DNA of 10,292 nucleotides from UBA1424 sp041669225 (GCA_041669225.1 JBAYBO010000038.1:1-10292); one strand, 5' to 3'. Counted from the first letter of the stretch, positions 1 through 6,821 are shown. Notes: a model not told the origin generated them from the letters alone. Numbers and translations are program-made.

Positions 1-882
1 ATTGGCGCATTTTACTGCCGCTTCTGGCGTGTCCGACTCGCAGAAGACAATAAACTCCTCACCACCCCAGCGTGCGATGTTGATGCGTTCTCTGCCCTTC
101 ATTAAATTGGCAAAAGCCTTTAGCGTTTGGTCTCCAGCGATGTGGCCAAACTCATCATTAACTCTTTTAAAATCATCGAAATCAATGACAAATATTGAGA
201 ATCCGCCATCTTTTTTGCCTTTTTCTAAAAGAATGTCGATTTCGTTATCAATCCACTTCCGGTTATATAAGCCGGTTAGTGAATCAGTGATTGCCAATTC
301 TTCAAGAACGCGATTCGCTTGAATTAACTTAGCATGAGCTTCCACAAGTGACGTTTCATAAATGAGAATTAACACCATGGACGAAACTGACCCCAAGATG
401 AAATTTGTTAAGGCGCCCAAATCAAACACTACATGGCCGATAAGTTCGGGCTGAAGTGCTAAATAAATAATTGTGATTATAAAAGCAACCGCAGAAATGA
501 TAATGCCCTTGACTCGGCCCGTAAGATAAAAAGCGATGATTACAACGACGGGAAATAAATATAAAACAAAGGCGGCATTAATTGATAGTTCAAGATAGAT
601 AAGATACGTAATTAAAACGATAATGGTCAGCGCGAATGAAGCAATATTCGCGTTTTTGTAAATTATATATAACACAAAAAGGATAATTGTTACGAGCAGG
701 GAAAAAGAAAACCATAATGTTCCGCCCAAAGACCACAATACCGTCGAGTTTACGATGATGCCGACTAAGAAACCTATACTTAAAAAAATGAAAGTGACAA
801 AGAGCATACGCTTTTTGTTTATTTCGGCGTATTCGCTAAAGCCAATACTCAGATCAACCTTCTTCTTCCTTTGCAATTCCAT
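1..882 (-). CDS. Membrane-bound GGDEF diguanylate cyclase (3' end cut by window)
   Basis: The product probably makes cyclic di-GMP from two GTP at the membrane. The 294 visible residues hold about six hydrophobic helices (roughly 26-45, 48-75, 79-100, 102-121, 125-142, 155-176), then a short linker and a GGDEF domain from about residue 195 (LAITDSLTGLYNR). Metal-binding D234 lies in VIDFDDFKRVND, followed by GHIAGD and the active-site loop RWGGEEF (GGEEF at 273-277). These residues look intact, so catalysis is likely. The usual inhibitory I-site RxxD would be R264-E-R-I267, so its Asp is missing. The domain end and stop codon lie left of position 1. The start is uncertain: ATG at 882 has a GAGGA sequence almost touching it, while an in-frame TTG at 876 is better spaced from it. 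It is a single gene upstream of nothing visible, and is separated from the HAD gene by a terminator and its own promoter. Domain identity is firm; the sensed signal is unknown. Confidence 0.93.
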   Translation of the reverse strand, partial: MELQRKKKVDLSIGFSEYAEINKKRMLFVTFIFLSIGFLVGIIVNSTVLWSLGGTLWFSFSLLVTIILFVLYIIYKNANIASFALTIIVLITYLIYLELSINAAFVLYLFPVVVIIAFYLTGRVKGIIISAVAFIITIIYLALQPELIGHVVFDLGALTNFILGSVSSMVLILIYETSLVEAHAKLIQANRVLEELAITDSLTGLYNRKWIDNEIDILLEKGKKDGGFSIFVIDFDDFKRVNDEFGHIAGDQTLKAFANLMKGRERINIARWGGEEFIVFCESDTPEAAVKCAN

Positions 883-917
883 TTCCTCGCGTCATAAAAA
901 AATTATTAATTTTTAAT

Positions 918-926
918 ATTCTACCA
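918..926 (-). promoter_or_regulatory. Extended -10 promoter of the GGDEF gene
   Basis: Read on the minus strand this is TGGTAGAAT, an extended -10 element (TGn plus TAGAAT), about 35 bases before the GGDEF start. No good -35 box is visible, which fits an extended -10 promoter. Arms CACTTT (925-930) and AAAGTG (941-946) form an inverted repeat just upstream. Confidence 0.4.
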
Positions 927-1000
927 CTTTTAACGTCTTTAAAGTGAAAATATAAACAACTCATACCTTGTTTTACAATTATTCAAATAATATTAGATAT

Positions 1001-1023
1001 AAAAAAAGTGCATATTTGCACTT
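1001..1023 (-). terminator. Intrinsic terminator after the HAD phosphatase gene
   Basis: On the minus strand a 7-bp perfect stem AAGTGCA/TGCACTT with a 4-base loop is followed by a run of seven T (A at 1001-1007 on the plus strand). It lies just beyond the stop codon of the HAD gene and isolates that gene from the GGDEF gene. Confidence 0.8.
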
Positions 1024-1031
1024 GCTTTTAC

Positions 1032-1826
1032 TTAGTCGATAAGACCGAAATGTTTCATGGCGTTAGACCATCCGTCTTTGTCGATGTCGTCGGTGACATA
1101 GTCGGCGACGGCTTTGACTTGGGGGACAGCGTTACCCATTGCGATGGACGTGCCAGTAAATAATAGCATGTCGACGTCATTTGGGTTATCGCCAAGGGAT
1201 AAAGCATTTTCTGGTTTCCAGCCGTAGCGTTCCAGCACGGCCATAATGCCTTTGGCCTTGTCAGAATCTTTTGGCATGATATCGACGGCGAATTCATCCC
1301 ATCGCGCACTCTTACAATTTTCAAGATGCGGAAGGAAGAGCGATTCATCAAGTTCATCGCAAAAAGCAATCATCTGATAAACGACACGGTCATAGTGATC
1401 TGGAAAAGAACGGGGTTGCGGAAAACGCGTTCCATACTTTTCGTGGGCGCTTATTACCCGGTCATCAATCATATTGATGTGGCCTTCCTTTTCTTCAATC
1501 AATGTCAAACCGAATCTTAGTCGTTTGGCGAACTTAATAACCGAATCAACGACGTTTTCGGGAATTGGATACTTATATATGATTTGATCACCAATAATTG
1601 CGTTAGCGCCGTTCATGGTAATAAGACCGTCTGGTTCGACGATGTCGAGAATTCCGGTTTTACGAATCAGATAATAGTTACGACCCGAACACAAAAAGAC
1701 GAGAATGCCTTGGGCTTGAAGCTTCTTAATTGCCTCAATCGCACTTTCCGGCACTTTCTTAGTCCTATGTGAATAAAGAGTCATATCGATATCGGTAAAA
1801 ACAATTTTTATATCTGGTTTATTCAT
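1032..1826 (-). CDS. Cof-type HAD-IIB family phosphatase
   Basis: A 264-residue cytoplasmic hydrolase of the HAD superfamily, Cof subfamily (IIB), which removes phosphate from small metabolites such as sugar phosphates or cofactor intermediates. All four HAD motifs are visible. Motif I is FTDIDMTLYS with D12 (nucleophile) and D14. Motif II is CSGR with S47. The conserved lysine is in DKAKGI (K192). Motif IV is LGDNPNDVDML with D213 and D217. The tail SIAMGNA...ADYVTDDIDKDGW is typical of the family, and length fits. The residue after the second motif I Asp is Met, where Gly is usual. AAAGGAG lies 5-6 bases before ATG, so the start is firm. A strong promoter lies about 100 bases upstream and a terminator follows the stop, so it is probably monocistronic. 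The substrate cannot be read from the sequence. Confidence 0.95.
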   Translation of the reverse strand: MNKPDIKIVFTDIDMTLYSHRTKKVPESAIEAIKKLQAQGILVFLCSGRNYYLIRKTGILDIVEPDGLITMNGANAIIGDQIIYKYPIPENVVDSVIKFAKRLRFGLTLIEEKEGHINMIDDRVISAHEKYGTRFPQPRSFPDHYDRVVYQMIAFCDELDESLFLPHLENCKSARWDEFAVDIMPKDSDKAKGIMAVLERYGWKPENALSLGDNPNDVDMLLFTGTSIAMGNAVPQVKAVADYVTDDIDKDGWSNAMKHFGLID

Positions 1827-1929
1827 TACTGCTCCTTTCTAAATATTTCGAGTTAGTTCGTTACTCTTCTGGCGGATTACGCTTCCTAATCATCAGGCGC
1901 CGAGAAACCTTCTTAAGAAGCTCCGCATT

Positions 1930-1958
1930 ATTATAAAAGAAACGAGGCTAATAGTCAA
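1930..1958 (-). promoter_or_regulatory. Sigma-70-type promoter of the HAD gene
   Basis: The minus strand reads TTGACT (1958-1953), a 17-base spacer, then TATAAT (1935-1930). This is close to the vegetative consensus. Transcription would begin near 1923, giving a leader of about 97 bases before the HAD start codon. Confidence 0.75.
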
Positions 1959-2069
1959 AAGCAATCCACGCTTCCAATATCTATGATACTTGTAACTTTA
2001 TGCGATGCGCTATTTATTTCGTTCCCATCGGTATAATTTTGTATTATTGAGCAATTTCGAGGCGCCGAT

Positions 2070-2084
2070 ACAATTTGCAATTGT
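2070..2084. repeat. Inverted repeat before the ATP-grasp gene
   Basis: ACAATTTGCAATTGT is a perfect inverted repeat of two 6-base arms around TGC. It overlaps the possible -35 box of the ATP-grasp gene, so it could be a repressor site. This is inferred from its position only. Confidence 0.35.
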
Positions 2085-2108
2085 GACAAAAATGAGGCAC
2101 AATATACA
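2081..2108 (+). promoter_or_regulatory. Weak candidate promoter of the ATP-grasp/dehydrogenase unit
   Basis: TTGTGA (2081-2086), 16 bases, then TATACA (2103-2108), 4 of 6 matches to consensus in each box. A TATAAT at 2032-2037 is an alternative -10 but has no convincing -35. Confidence 0.3.
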
Positions 2109-2122
2109 CTAAGGTTGAAACC

Positions 2123-3019
2123 ATGAAACAAGCAGTCATCGTCTATAATCTCGTTCATGAAACAAATCGCGAATGGGCCGAACAAATTGATGCGTTTGTT
2201 GTCGCTTTTAAAAAGTGCGGCTTTGAACTTCTACCTGTTTCTAATGTTGATGCTTATGACTATATTAAGCGCTACAAAAGATATATTAATTTTGTTTTGT
2301 ATTGGGACAAGGATTTATATTTAGCCGAATTGCTTGAAGCGACTGGAGTACCTGTCTTTAATACGAGTTCCGCGATTCGCATTTGTGATGATAAAGCTCT
2401 TACTTATATTAAGCTGAAAAATCATCGGATACCGACTCCTAAGACCTTAGTCTTACCATTCACCTATGGTCAAAACGTCTCTAAGTTTTATGATCGCATC
2501 AAAACTTTGATTGCCGAGAAGGGTTTTAACTATCCTTTTGTGTTAAAGCAAAGATTTGGATCGTTTGGAGAACAAGTATATTTAATTACTAGTGAAGTCA
2601 TGTTTAAAAAGATGCTCCAAACAATCGGCGACAAGGAACTCCTGATTCAAGAATTTATTGAAGAGAGTTCAGGCAAAGACTTTCGCGTCAATGTTGTTGG
2701 ACGCGAAGCGGTATCAATCGTCATGCGCATCAACCAAGGAAACTTCCGTAGTAATGTTCATCAAGGCGGTATCATGTCCTCGGTTCCCCATCCCGACCGT
2801 CGTATGCTTAAACTGGCGGTTCAAGCCGCAAGAGCGGTGGGCGCTGATTTCGCTGGAGTTGACATACTCGTTACAGCCGCAGGCGAACCGGTAGTAATTG
2901 AAGTTAATTCCAATGCTCGCACAATCGCTGTTGAAGAAGCTAGCAAAGTTTATGTCTCGCTCTTTATCGCTCGTTATATAAAAAAACACTACAAACTACG
3001 CAAAATGGATTTATTTTAA
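2123..3019 (+). CDS. RimK-like ATP-grasp ligase
   Basis: A 298-residue enzyme of the ATP-grasp superfamily, closest in motif style to the RimK/LysX/CofF group. These join an amino acid (often glutamate) or another amine to a carboxylate through an acyl phosphate. An N-terminal pre-ATP-grasp domain spans about residues 1-95. It is followed by KQRFGSFGEQVYLI (ATP-binding Lys142 and Gly-rich loop), the hinge IQEFIEE (175-181), DFRV (186-189), NFRSNVHQGG (207-216), and the Mg ligands D247 in GVDIL and E260/N262 in VIEVNSN. All expected catalytic positions are present, so it should be active. AAGG lies 8 bases before ATG. The nucleotide-sugar dehydrogenase starts 24 bases after its stop, so the two are probably cotranscribed. 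The acceptor is unknown. A role on a uronate-containing product is possible but only inferred. S6 modification or a peptide cofactor are alternatives. Confidence 0.88.
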   Translation: MKQAVIVYNLVHETNREWAEQIDAFVVAFKKCGFELLPVSNVDAYDYIKRYKRYINFVLYWDKDLYLAELLEATGVPVFNTSSAIRICDDKALTYIKLKNHRIPTPKTLVLPFTYGQNVSKFYDRIKTLIAEKGFNYPFVLKQRFGSFGEQVYLITSEVMFKKMLQTIGDKELLIQEFIEESSGKDFRVNVVGREAVSIVMRINQGNFRSNVHQGGIMSSVPHPDRRMLKLAVQAARAVGADFAGVDILVTAAGEPVVIEVNSNARTIAVEEASKVYVSLFIARYIKKHYKLRKMDLF

Positions 3020-3043
3020 ATAAATTAAGAAAGGAGGCCAACA

Positions 3044-4345
3044 ATGAATATCACAGTCATCGGCCAAGGATATGTCGGGCTTGTCAACAGCGTAATCCTC
3101 GCCTCTTTTTTCCACAATGTTATTGGCTTGGATAGCGACAAAAATAAAGTCGCGGCATTAAAACAGGGATTGGCCACCATCAAGGAACCAAACTTGCAAT
3201 CACTCATGGACGACGCGAAAGAATGCCTTCGTTTTACAACGAACGCCAAAGATGCGATTCGCCCCAACAAAATTATCTATATCGCCGTTGATACACCGGA
3301 AGGCAAAGATGGCAAACCAGACATGACTAACTTCAATGCCTGTTTGGATGATATTGCCAAAAATGCTATTCAAGATACGTATGTGGTCATTCGCTCGACT
3401 GTGCCTGTTGGCACAAACACGCTGGCCAAAAAGTATCTTGATGAAAATAGTGATTACAATTTTGAAGTTATTTCCAATCCGGAATTTCTCAGCCAAGGAA
3501 GTGCGATTGACGATATGCTTAACCCTTCTCGCGTGGTCATTGGCGTGTCGAGCAAAGCCGGCGAAGATTTAATGTTGCAAATGTATGCAAATTATCAAAA
3601 ACGTAAAATTCCGGTTTTAGTGACGACTCCGGAAAGCGCCGAACTAATTAAATATGCTTCGAATAACTTCCTGGCAATGAAAATTAGCTATATTAACGAA
3701 ATTGCTCGCTTATGTGAAATGGTCGATGCTGATATCGAAGAAGTTGCAATTGGTATCGGACTTGATCCACGCATCGGCCGCAACTATTTAAAAGCCGGTA
3801 TCGGTTATGGCGGCTCTTGCTTTCCTAAAGACACTAAAGCTTTAAGTTGGTTGGCGATGGACCGCGAAGTTCCTCTAGAACTTGTTAGAGCTACCATTAA
3901 AGTTAACAATGAACAGCCAGCGATTTTAATCCATAAGATTAATTCGCAATTTAGAAGTCTTTCGAATCTGACAGTTGCTGTCTTGGGCGTGGCTTTTAAA
4001 GCCGGGACCGAAGACATTCGTAACTCACCGGCGACTGCGATTGTCAAATATTTGCTCGAGAAAAACGCATACGTCAAAGTATATGATGCCTTGGCGATTG
4101 AAAACTTCCAAAAAGAGATGCAAAGGCACTCACGTATTGAATATTCGACTAGCATCCTCGATACCTTAAAAGATGCGGATGTGGTGGTCATCTTGACGGA
4201 TGCAAAAGAACTCAAGGAACTTGATAAGAGTTGTTTTATCGACAATATGAAAAAGCCAATCATCTTTGATGGGCGTAACTTATATAGGCCTTCAAACATG
4301 GTGGGAACTACTTATTATTCCATCGGCCGCAAGACGGTCAAGTAA
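3044..4345 (+). CDS. UDP-glucose 6-dehydrogenase family protein (nucleotide-sugar dehydrogenase)
   Basis: A 433-residue cytoplasmic enzyme that should oxidise UDP-glucose twice with NAD+ to UDP-glucuronate, a precursor of capsule, exopolysaccharide or glycolipids. The N-terminal Rossmann domain opens with VIGQGYVGL, and D30 at the end of the second strand suggests NAD rather than NADP. Further family motifs are STVPVGT (118-124), NPEFLSQGSAIDDMLNPSRVVIG, ELIKYASNNFLAMKISYINE with K203, GIGYGGSCFPKD with catalytic Cys259, AFKAGTEDIRNSPA, and FDGRNLY near the end. Order and length fit the family. AAGGAGG is 6 bases before ATG, so the start is firm. It is the second gene of a unit with the ATP-grasp ligase and ends at a strong palindromic terminator. 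No glycosyltransferase or capsule gene is visible here. Another UDP-hexose or UDP-HexNAc as substrate cannot be ruled out. Confidence 0.93.
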   Translation: MNITVIGQGYVGLVNSVILASFFHNVIGLDSDKNKVAALKQGLATIKEPNLQSLMDDAKECLRFTTNAKDAIRPNKIIYIAVDTPEGKDGKPDMTNFNACLDDIAKNAIQDTYVVIRSTVPVGTNTLAKKYLDENSDYNFEVISNPEFLSQGSAIDDMLNPSRVVIGVSSKAGEDLMLQMYANYQKRKIPVLVTTPESAELIKYASNNFLAMKISYINEIARLCEMVDADIEEVAIGIGLDPRIGRNYLKAGIGYGGSCFPKDTKALSWLAMDREVPLELVRATIKVNNEQPAILIHKINSQFRSLSNLTVAVLGVAFKAGTEDIRNSPATAIVKYLLEKNAYVKVYDALAIENFQKEMQRHSRIEYSTSILDTLKDADVVVILTDAKELKELDKSCFIDNMKKPIIFDGRNLYRPSNMVGTTYYSIGRKTVK

Positions 4346-4353
4346 GCAAATTT

Positions 4354-4385
4354 AAAAACCGAGGGAAACGTTTCCCTCGGTTTTT
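4354..4385. terminator. Bidirectional palindromic terminator
   Basis: A perfect 32-base palindrome: arm AAAAACCGAGGGAAAC (4354-4369) is mirrored by 4370-4385. Each strand reads a GC-rich stem CCGAGGG/CCCTCGG followed by a T run. It lies between the convergent dehydrogenase gene (stop 4345) and the lipoprotein gene (stop 4399), so it should end transcripts from both sides. Confidence 0.9.
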
Positions 4386-4398
4386 CTTATGCTAACTT

Positions 4399-5505
4399 TT
4401 AGAAATTATCTAAGTCTTCGAAATCTTCTTCGTAATCTTCGTCATTACCTTGGTTAGGGCTTCCGTGATTACCGTTTCCGTTACCGTTTCCGGAATGTTC
4501 ACCGTTATGGTTTCCATTTCCGTCGTGATTGTATTTACCACCTCCGGAGAAGTAGTATTCTAAGATTTCTTGGCCGAAATCATCGACACTGACGTAGACA
4601 TGAATCATGCCTTTACCTTCAGGAGTATTAAAACGAATCTTGTAATATGTTCCGTCTTCATTTACTTCTTGTTTGAAGGAATATCTTGAACGGACATTAT
4701 CTTTCGTATCTTCCAGTTTTAAAATCGTTTGATTATCTTCGACTTTGATCATCACTTTTTTACGAGCGATTAAATCGCGGCCGTTTCTTAAGAAATATTG
4801 GAACCTCGAAAGATTTTCTTCTGAATGATGGGCAATGCGTAGCACGCGACCATCATCAAGAGTTGCTCTAAAGCCAAAGCGAACATTATCACCATCGACT
4901 AAGCGATAGCCTTTAACTTCAAATTCTTCTTCCCCGACAACTGCTAAGCCTACTAGAAGGGTTGATTCATCATCGCTCCGGGAATCTTCGCGGTTGCGAT
5001 AGTTATAACCATTTTCTTCGCCTTCGGGAACTTCTGCGATAACATCTTCTCCGTTATCATCGATACCTTCAGGGGTTTCTTCTTCGCTTTCAATTACAAC
5101 TTCGTTGAAATATAAGACAAACGTTGAATGACCTTTATCAATATCGGTTGTCGTAATCGTTAATTGGAAAGCATATTCTTCGCGATCACTAACTTCGGCC
5201 ATCGTGACATTTAAGACGCCTTCTTCTGTTAATTCCTTATAAAGAGTGAGATAGCTGTTAACAATTGCTAATTCTTCATCAGGATCGACTTCCTCATCAA
5301 CCATTTGCAAGGCTTGTGGGGCGTTTGTCGTCGCGATTTCTTCAAGCATTCTAACTCCGGTATACGTAGCGAATGCATACTGAGTGTCGGTGCTTCGCAA
5401 ATCTATGACCGGTTCGTTATTGGGAACATCATTGGGTATAGCAAAACTGCAGGCGGCTAAAACAAAGACACTGGACGCAATAAGTAGGGGTTTAAATAGT
5501 TTCAT
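4399..5505 (-). CDS. Acidic lipoprotein of unknown family, copy A
   Basis: A 368-residue predicted surface lipoprotein. The signal peptide ends in the lipobox VLAAC, giving lipidation at Cys19. The body is rich in Glu and Asp and contains two blocks shared with the neighbouring copy: VDEEVDPDEELA near residue 70 and KGMIHVYVS...LEYYFS near residue 300. From about residue 321 the chain turns into a Gly/Asn/His-rich tail, then ends in DEDYEEDFEDLDNF. I recognise no enzyme motif or known domain. AGGAGGA 7 bases before ATG fixes the start. The paralogue lies directly upstream, with a terminator between them, so this gene either has its own promoter or receives read-through; no clear promoter was found. 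Well over half of aligned positions match copy B by eye, including the leader around the ribosome site, so a tandem duplication is likely. Function unknown. Confidence 0.88.
   Translation of the reverse strand: MKLFKPLLIASSVFVLAACSFAIPNDVPNNEPVIDLRSTDTQYAFATYTGVRMLEEIATTNAPQALQMVDEEVDPDEELAIVNSYLTLYKELTEEGVLNVTMAEVSDREEYAFQLTITTTDIDKGHSTFVLYFNEVVIESEEETPEGIDDNGEDVIAEVPEGEENGYNYRNREDSRSDDESTLLVGLAVVGEEEFEVKGYRLVDGDNVRFGFRATLDDGRVLRIAHHSEENLSRFQYFLRNGRDLIARKKVMIKVEDNQTILKLEDTKDNVRSRYSFKQEVNEDGTYYKIRFNTPEGKGMIHVYVSVDDFGQEILEYYFSGGGKYNHDGNGNHNGEHSGNGNGNGNHGSPNQGNDEDYEEDFEDLDNF
4469..4492. repeat. Two tandem 12-base repeats inside lipoprotein A
   Basis: TTACCGTTTCCG occurs twice in direct succession; on the minus strand it encodes alternating Gly and Asn in the low-complexity tail. 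Slippage by one unit would change the tail by four residues without breaking the frame. Confidence 0.75.
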
Positions 5506-5552
5506 ATAATAGTCCTCCTAGTATATAAATAAACAAAACGTCGTTTTTACTT

Positions 5553-5584
5553 AAAAAAAATAAAAGGGAGAACGAATCTCCCTT
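5553..5584 (-). terminator. Intrinsic terminator after lipoprotein B
   Basis: On the minus strand an 8-bp stem AAGGGAGA/TCTCCCTT (5584-5577 with 5571-5564) and a 5-base loop are followed by TTATTTTTTTT. It lies 20 bases past the stop of copy B and before copy A. Confidence 0.88.
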
Positions 5585-5604
5585 GTAGACTGGTTGAATA
5601 TTGA

Positions 5605-6708
5605 CTAGAAATTCATATCAGAGAATTCATTGTCATAGTCAGAATCATTGCCGTAATCAGGCGCTCCGCCGTTTTGGGAAGAGCTATTACCGTTGCCTTG
5701 TTTTTCTCCGGAATGATTTCCAGTTCCGTCGTGATAATACATCTTACCATTTGAGAAGTAGTATTCGAGCACTTCGTTACCTAGATCATCTTCGCTGACG
5801 TAGATGTGAATCATGCCTTTTTCTTCCGGGGTGACAAAACGGATTTTGTAATAGATTGAATTATCTAACTCAACGCGTTTGAAAGAATACTTTTCGGTAA
5901 AGCCATCTCTTGTGTCGGTTAGTTTAAGAACAGTTTTATTATCCTCAACTTTCAGAATCATCTTTTTGTGCACGAGAAGCGTACGGCCGTTACGAATAAA
6001 GTAATTGAAACGTTGGCTGGTAGCGTCACTGACGTGCGAGATGCGAACAACGCGGCCATCATCTAGGAGAGCTCTAAATCCTAAGCGGACCGAGTCTTCT
6101 TCGACTAAGCGGTAACCGTTAACTTCGATTTCTTCTTCGCCGATGACGTGAAGTCCGATTAACAGAGTTGAATCTTCGATGTTGCGTTCTTCGTTGCGAT
6201 TGCGATAAATATAGCCATCTTCAGCAGGAACACTTTCGGTGTCACCAAATTCGGCTACGCCGGTATCGTCGATATCTTCATCAATGTCATTGCCGACATC
6301 AATCACTACTTCGTTAAAGTATAAAGTAAATATTGATTCAATCAAATCGATGTCGGTCGTCGTAATTGTAACTTGGAATGCATATTCGCTCCGATCACTT
6401 GTCGCTTCGGAGACGACGTTTAAGGCCCCAGAGTCAGTTAGCTGTTTATATAAACTTAAGTAGCGATTAACCGTCGCAAGTTCTTCGTCTGGGTCGACCT
6501 CTTCATCAACTACTCGTAGAGCTTGAACATCCGGAACTTCAACCTCTTGAAGAGTGAGGGCTCCGGTATACGCAGCAAAGGCGTATTGATTATCGATGTC
6601 AGCAAGATCAAGAGCGGCTGGGTCGATGTTGGAATTATTATCGCTTGGATTACAAGCGGCGAGTGCAAAAGTGCATGATGCTAAAAGAATTAATTTGGCG
6701 AGTTTCAT
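5605..6708 (-). CDS. Acidic lipoprotein of unknown family, copy B
   Basis: A 367-residue paralogue of the adjacent downstream lipoprotein. The signal peptide ends in ALAAC with Cys19 as the lipidation site, the same position as in copy A. Shared stretches include VDEEVDPDEELA, SDRxEYAFQxTITTTDID, LYFNEVVI, LDDGRV, ILKVEDN (IKVEDN in copy A) and KGMIHxYVS. Its tail is shorter in the Gly/Asn/His part (HDGTGNHSGEKQGNGNSSS) but ends in the same pattern, DSDYDNEFSDMNF. AGGAGG lies 8 bases before ATG. The stop is TAG and a strong terminator follows. Most difference between copies falls in residues 20-45, in the acidic loop near 140-170 and in the tail; the core is conserved. No known domain is recognised. 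It could be a structural, adhesive or ligand-binding surface protein; nothing seen here decides between these. Confidence 0.88.
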   Translation of the reverse strand: MKLAKLILLASCTFALAACNPSDNNSNIDPAALDLADIDNQYAFAAYTGALTLQEVEVPDVQALRVVDEEVDPDEELATVNRYLSLYKQLTDSGALNVVSEATSDRSEYAFQVTITTTDIDLIESIFTLYFNEVVIDVGNDIDEDIDDTGVAEFGDTESVPAEDGYIYRNRNEERNIEDSTLLIGLHVIGEEEIEVNGYRLVEEDSVRLGFRALLDDGRVVRISHVSDATSQRFNYFIRNGRTLLVHKKMILKVEDNKTVLKLTDTRDGFTEKYSFKRVELDNSIYYKIRFVTPEEKGMIHIYVSEDDLGNEVLEYYFSNGKMYYHDGTGNHSGEKQGNGNSSSQNGGAPDYGNDSDYDNEFSDMNF

Positions 6709-6773
6709 ATTCTCTACCTCCTAACATATAAATAATTGAAAGTGATATTTTGGTGAATATGTGATAAGACAAC

Positions 6774-6797
6774 AAAAAAGGAGAGTACACTCTCCTT
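6774..6797 (-). terminator. Intrinsic terminator after the large membrane protein gene
   Basis: On the minus strand an 8-bp stem AAGGAGAG/CTCTCCTT with a 4-base loop (extendable to 9 bp) is followed by TTTTTT. It lies about 25 bases past the stop of the membrane protein gene and upstream of lipoprotein B. Confidence 0.85.
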
Positions 6798-6821
6798 AAT
6801 ATTTAATAAAATTCAATTAAA

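Noticed and set aside
2..322. Open frame of 106 codons on the plus strand
   Set aside because: It lies antisense to a clear GGDEF domain with intact motifs and has no ribosome site.
1896..2068. GGCGCCGA occurring twice (1896-1903 and 2061-2068)
   Set aside because: Too short to be meaningful, and the surrounding bases do not match.
1955..2185. Minus-strand open frame of 76 codons between the HAD and ATP-grasp genes
   Set aside because: It overlaps the start of the ATP-grasp gene, has no ribosome site and no recognisable feature.
3805..4299. Minus-strand open frame of 164 codons inside the dehydrogenase gene
   Set aside because: The plus-strand frame encodes all dehydrogenase motifs; this is a shadow.
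5535..5547. Palindrome AAAACGTCGTTTT before lipoprotein A
   Set aside because: Short, lies in AT-rich sequence and cannot be tied to a promoter; kept only as a weak operator candidate.
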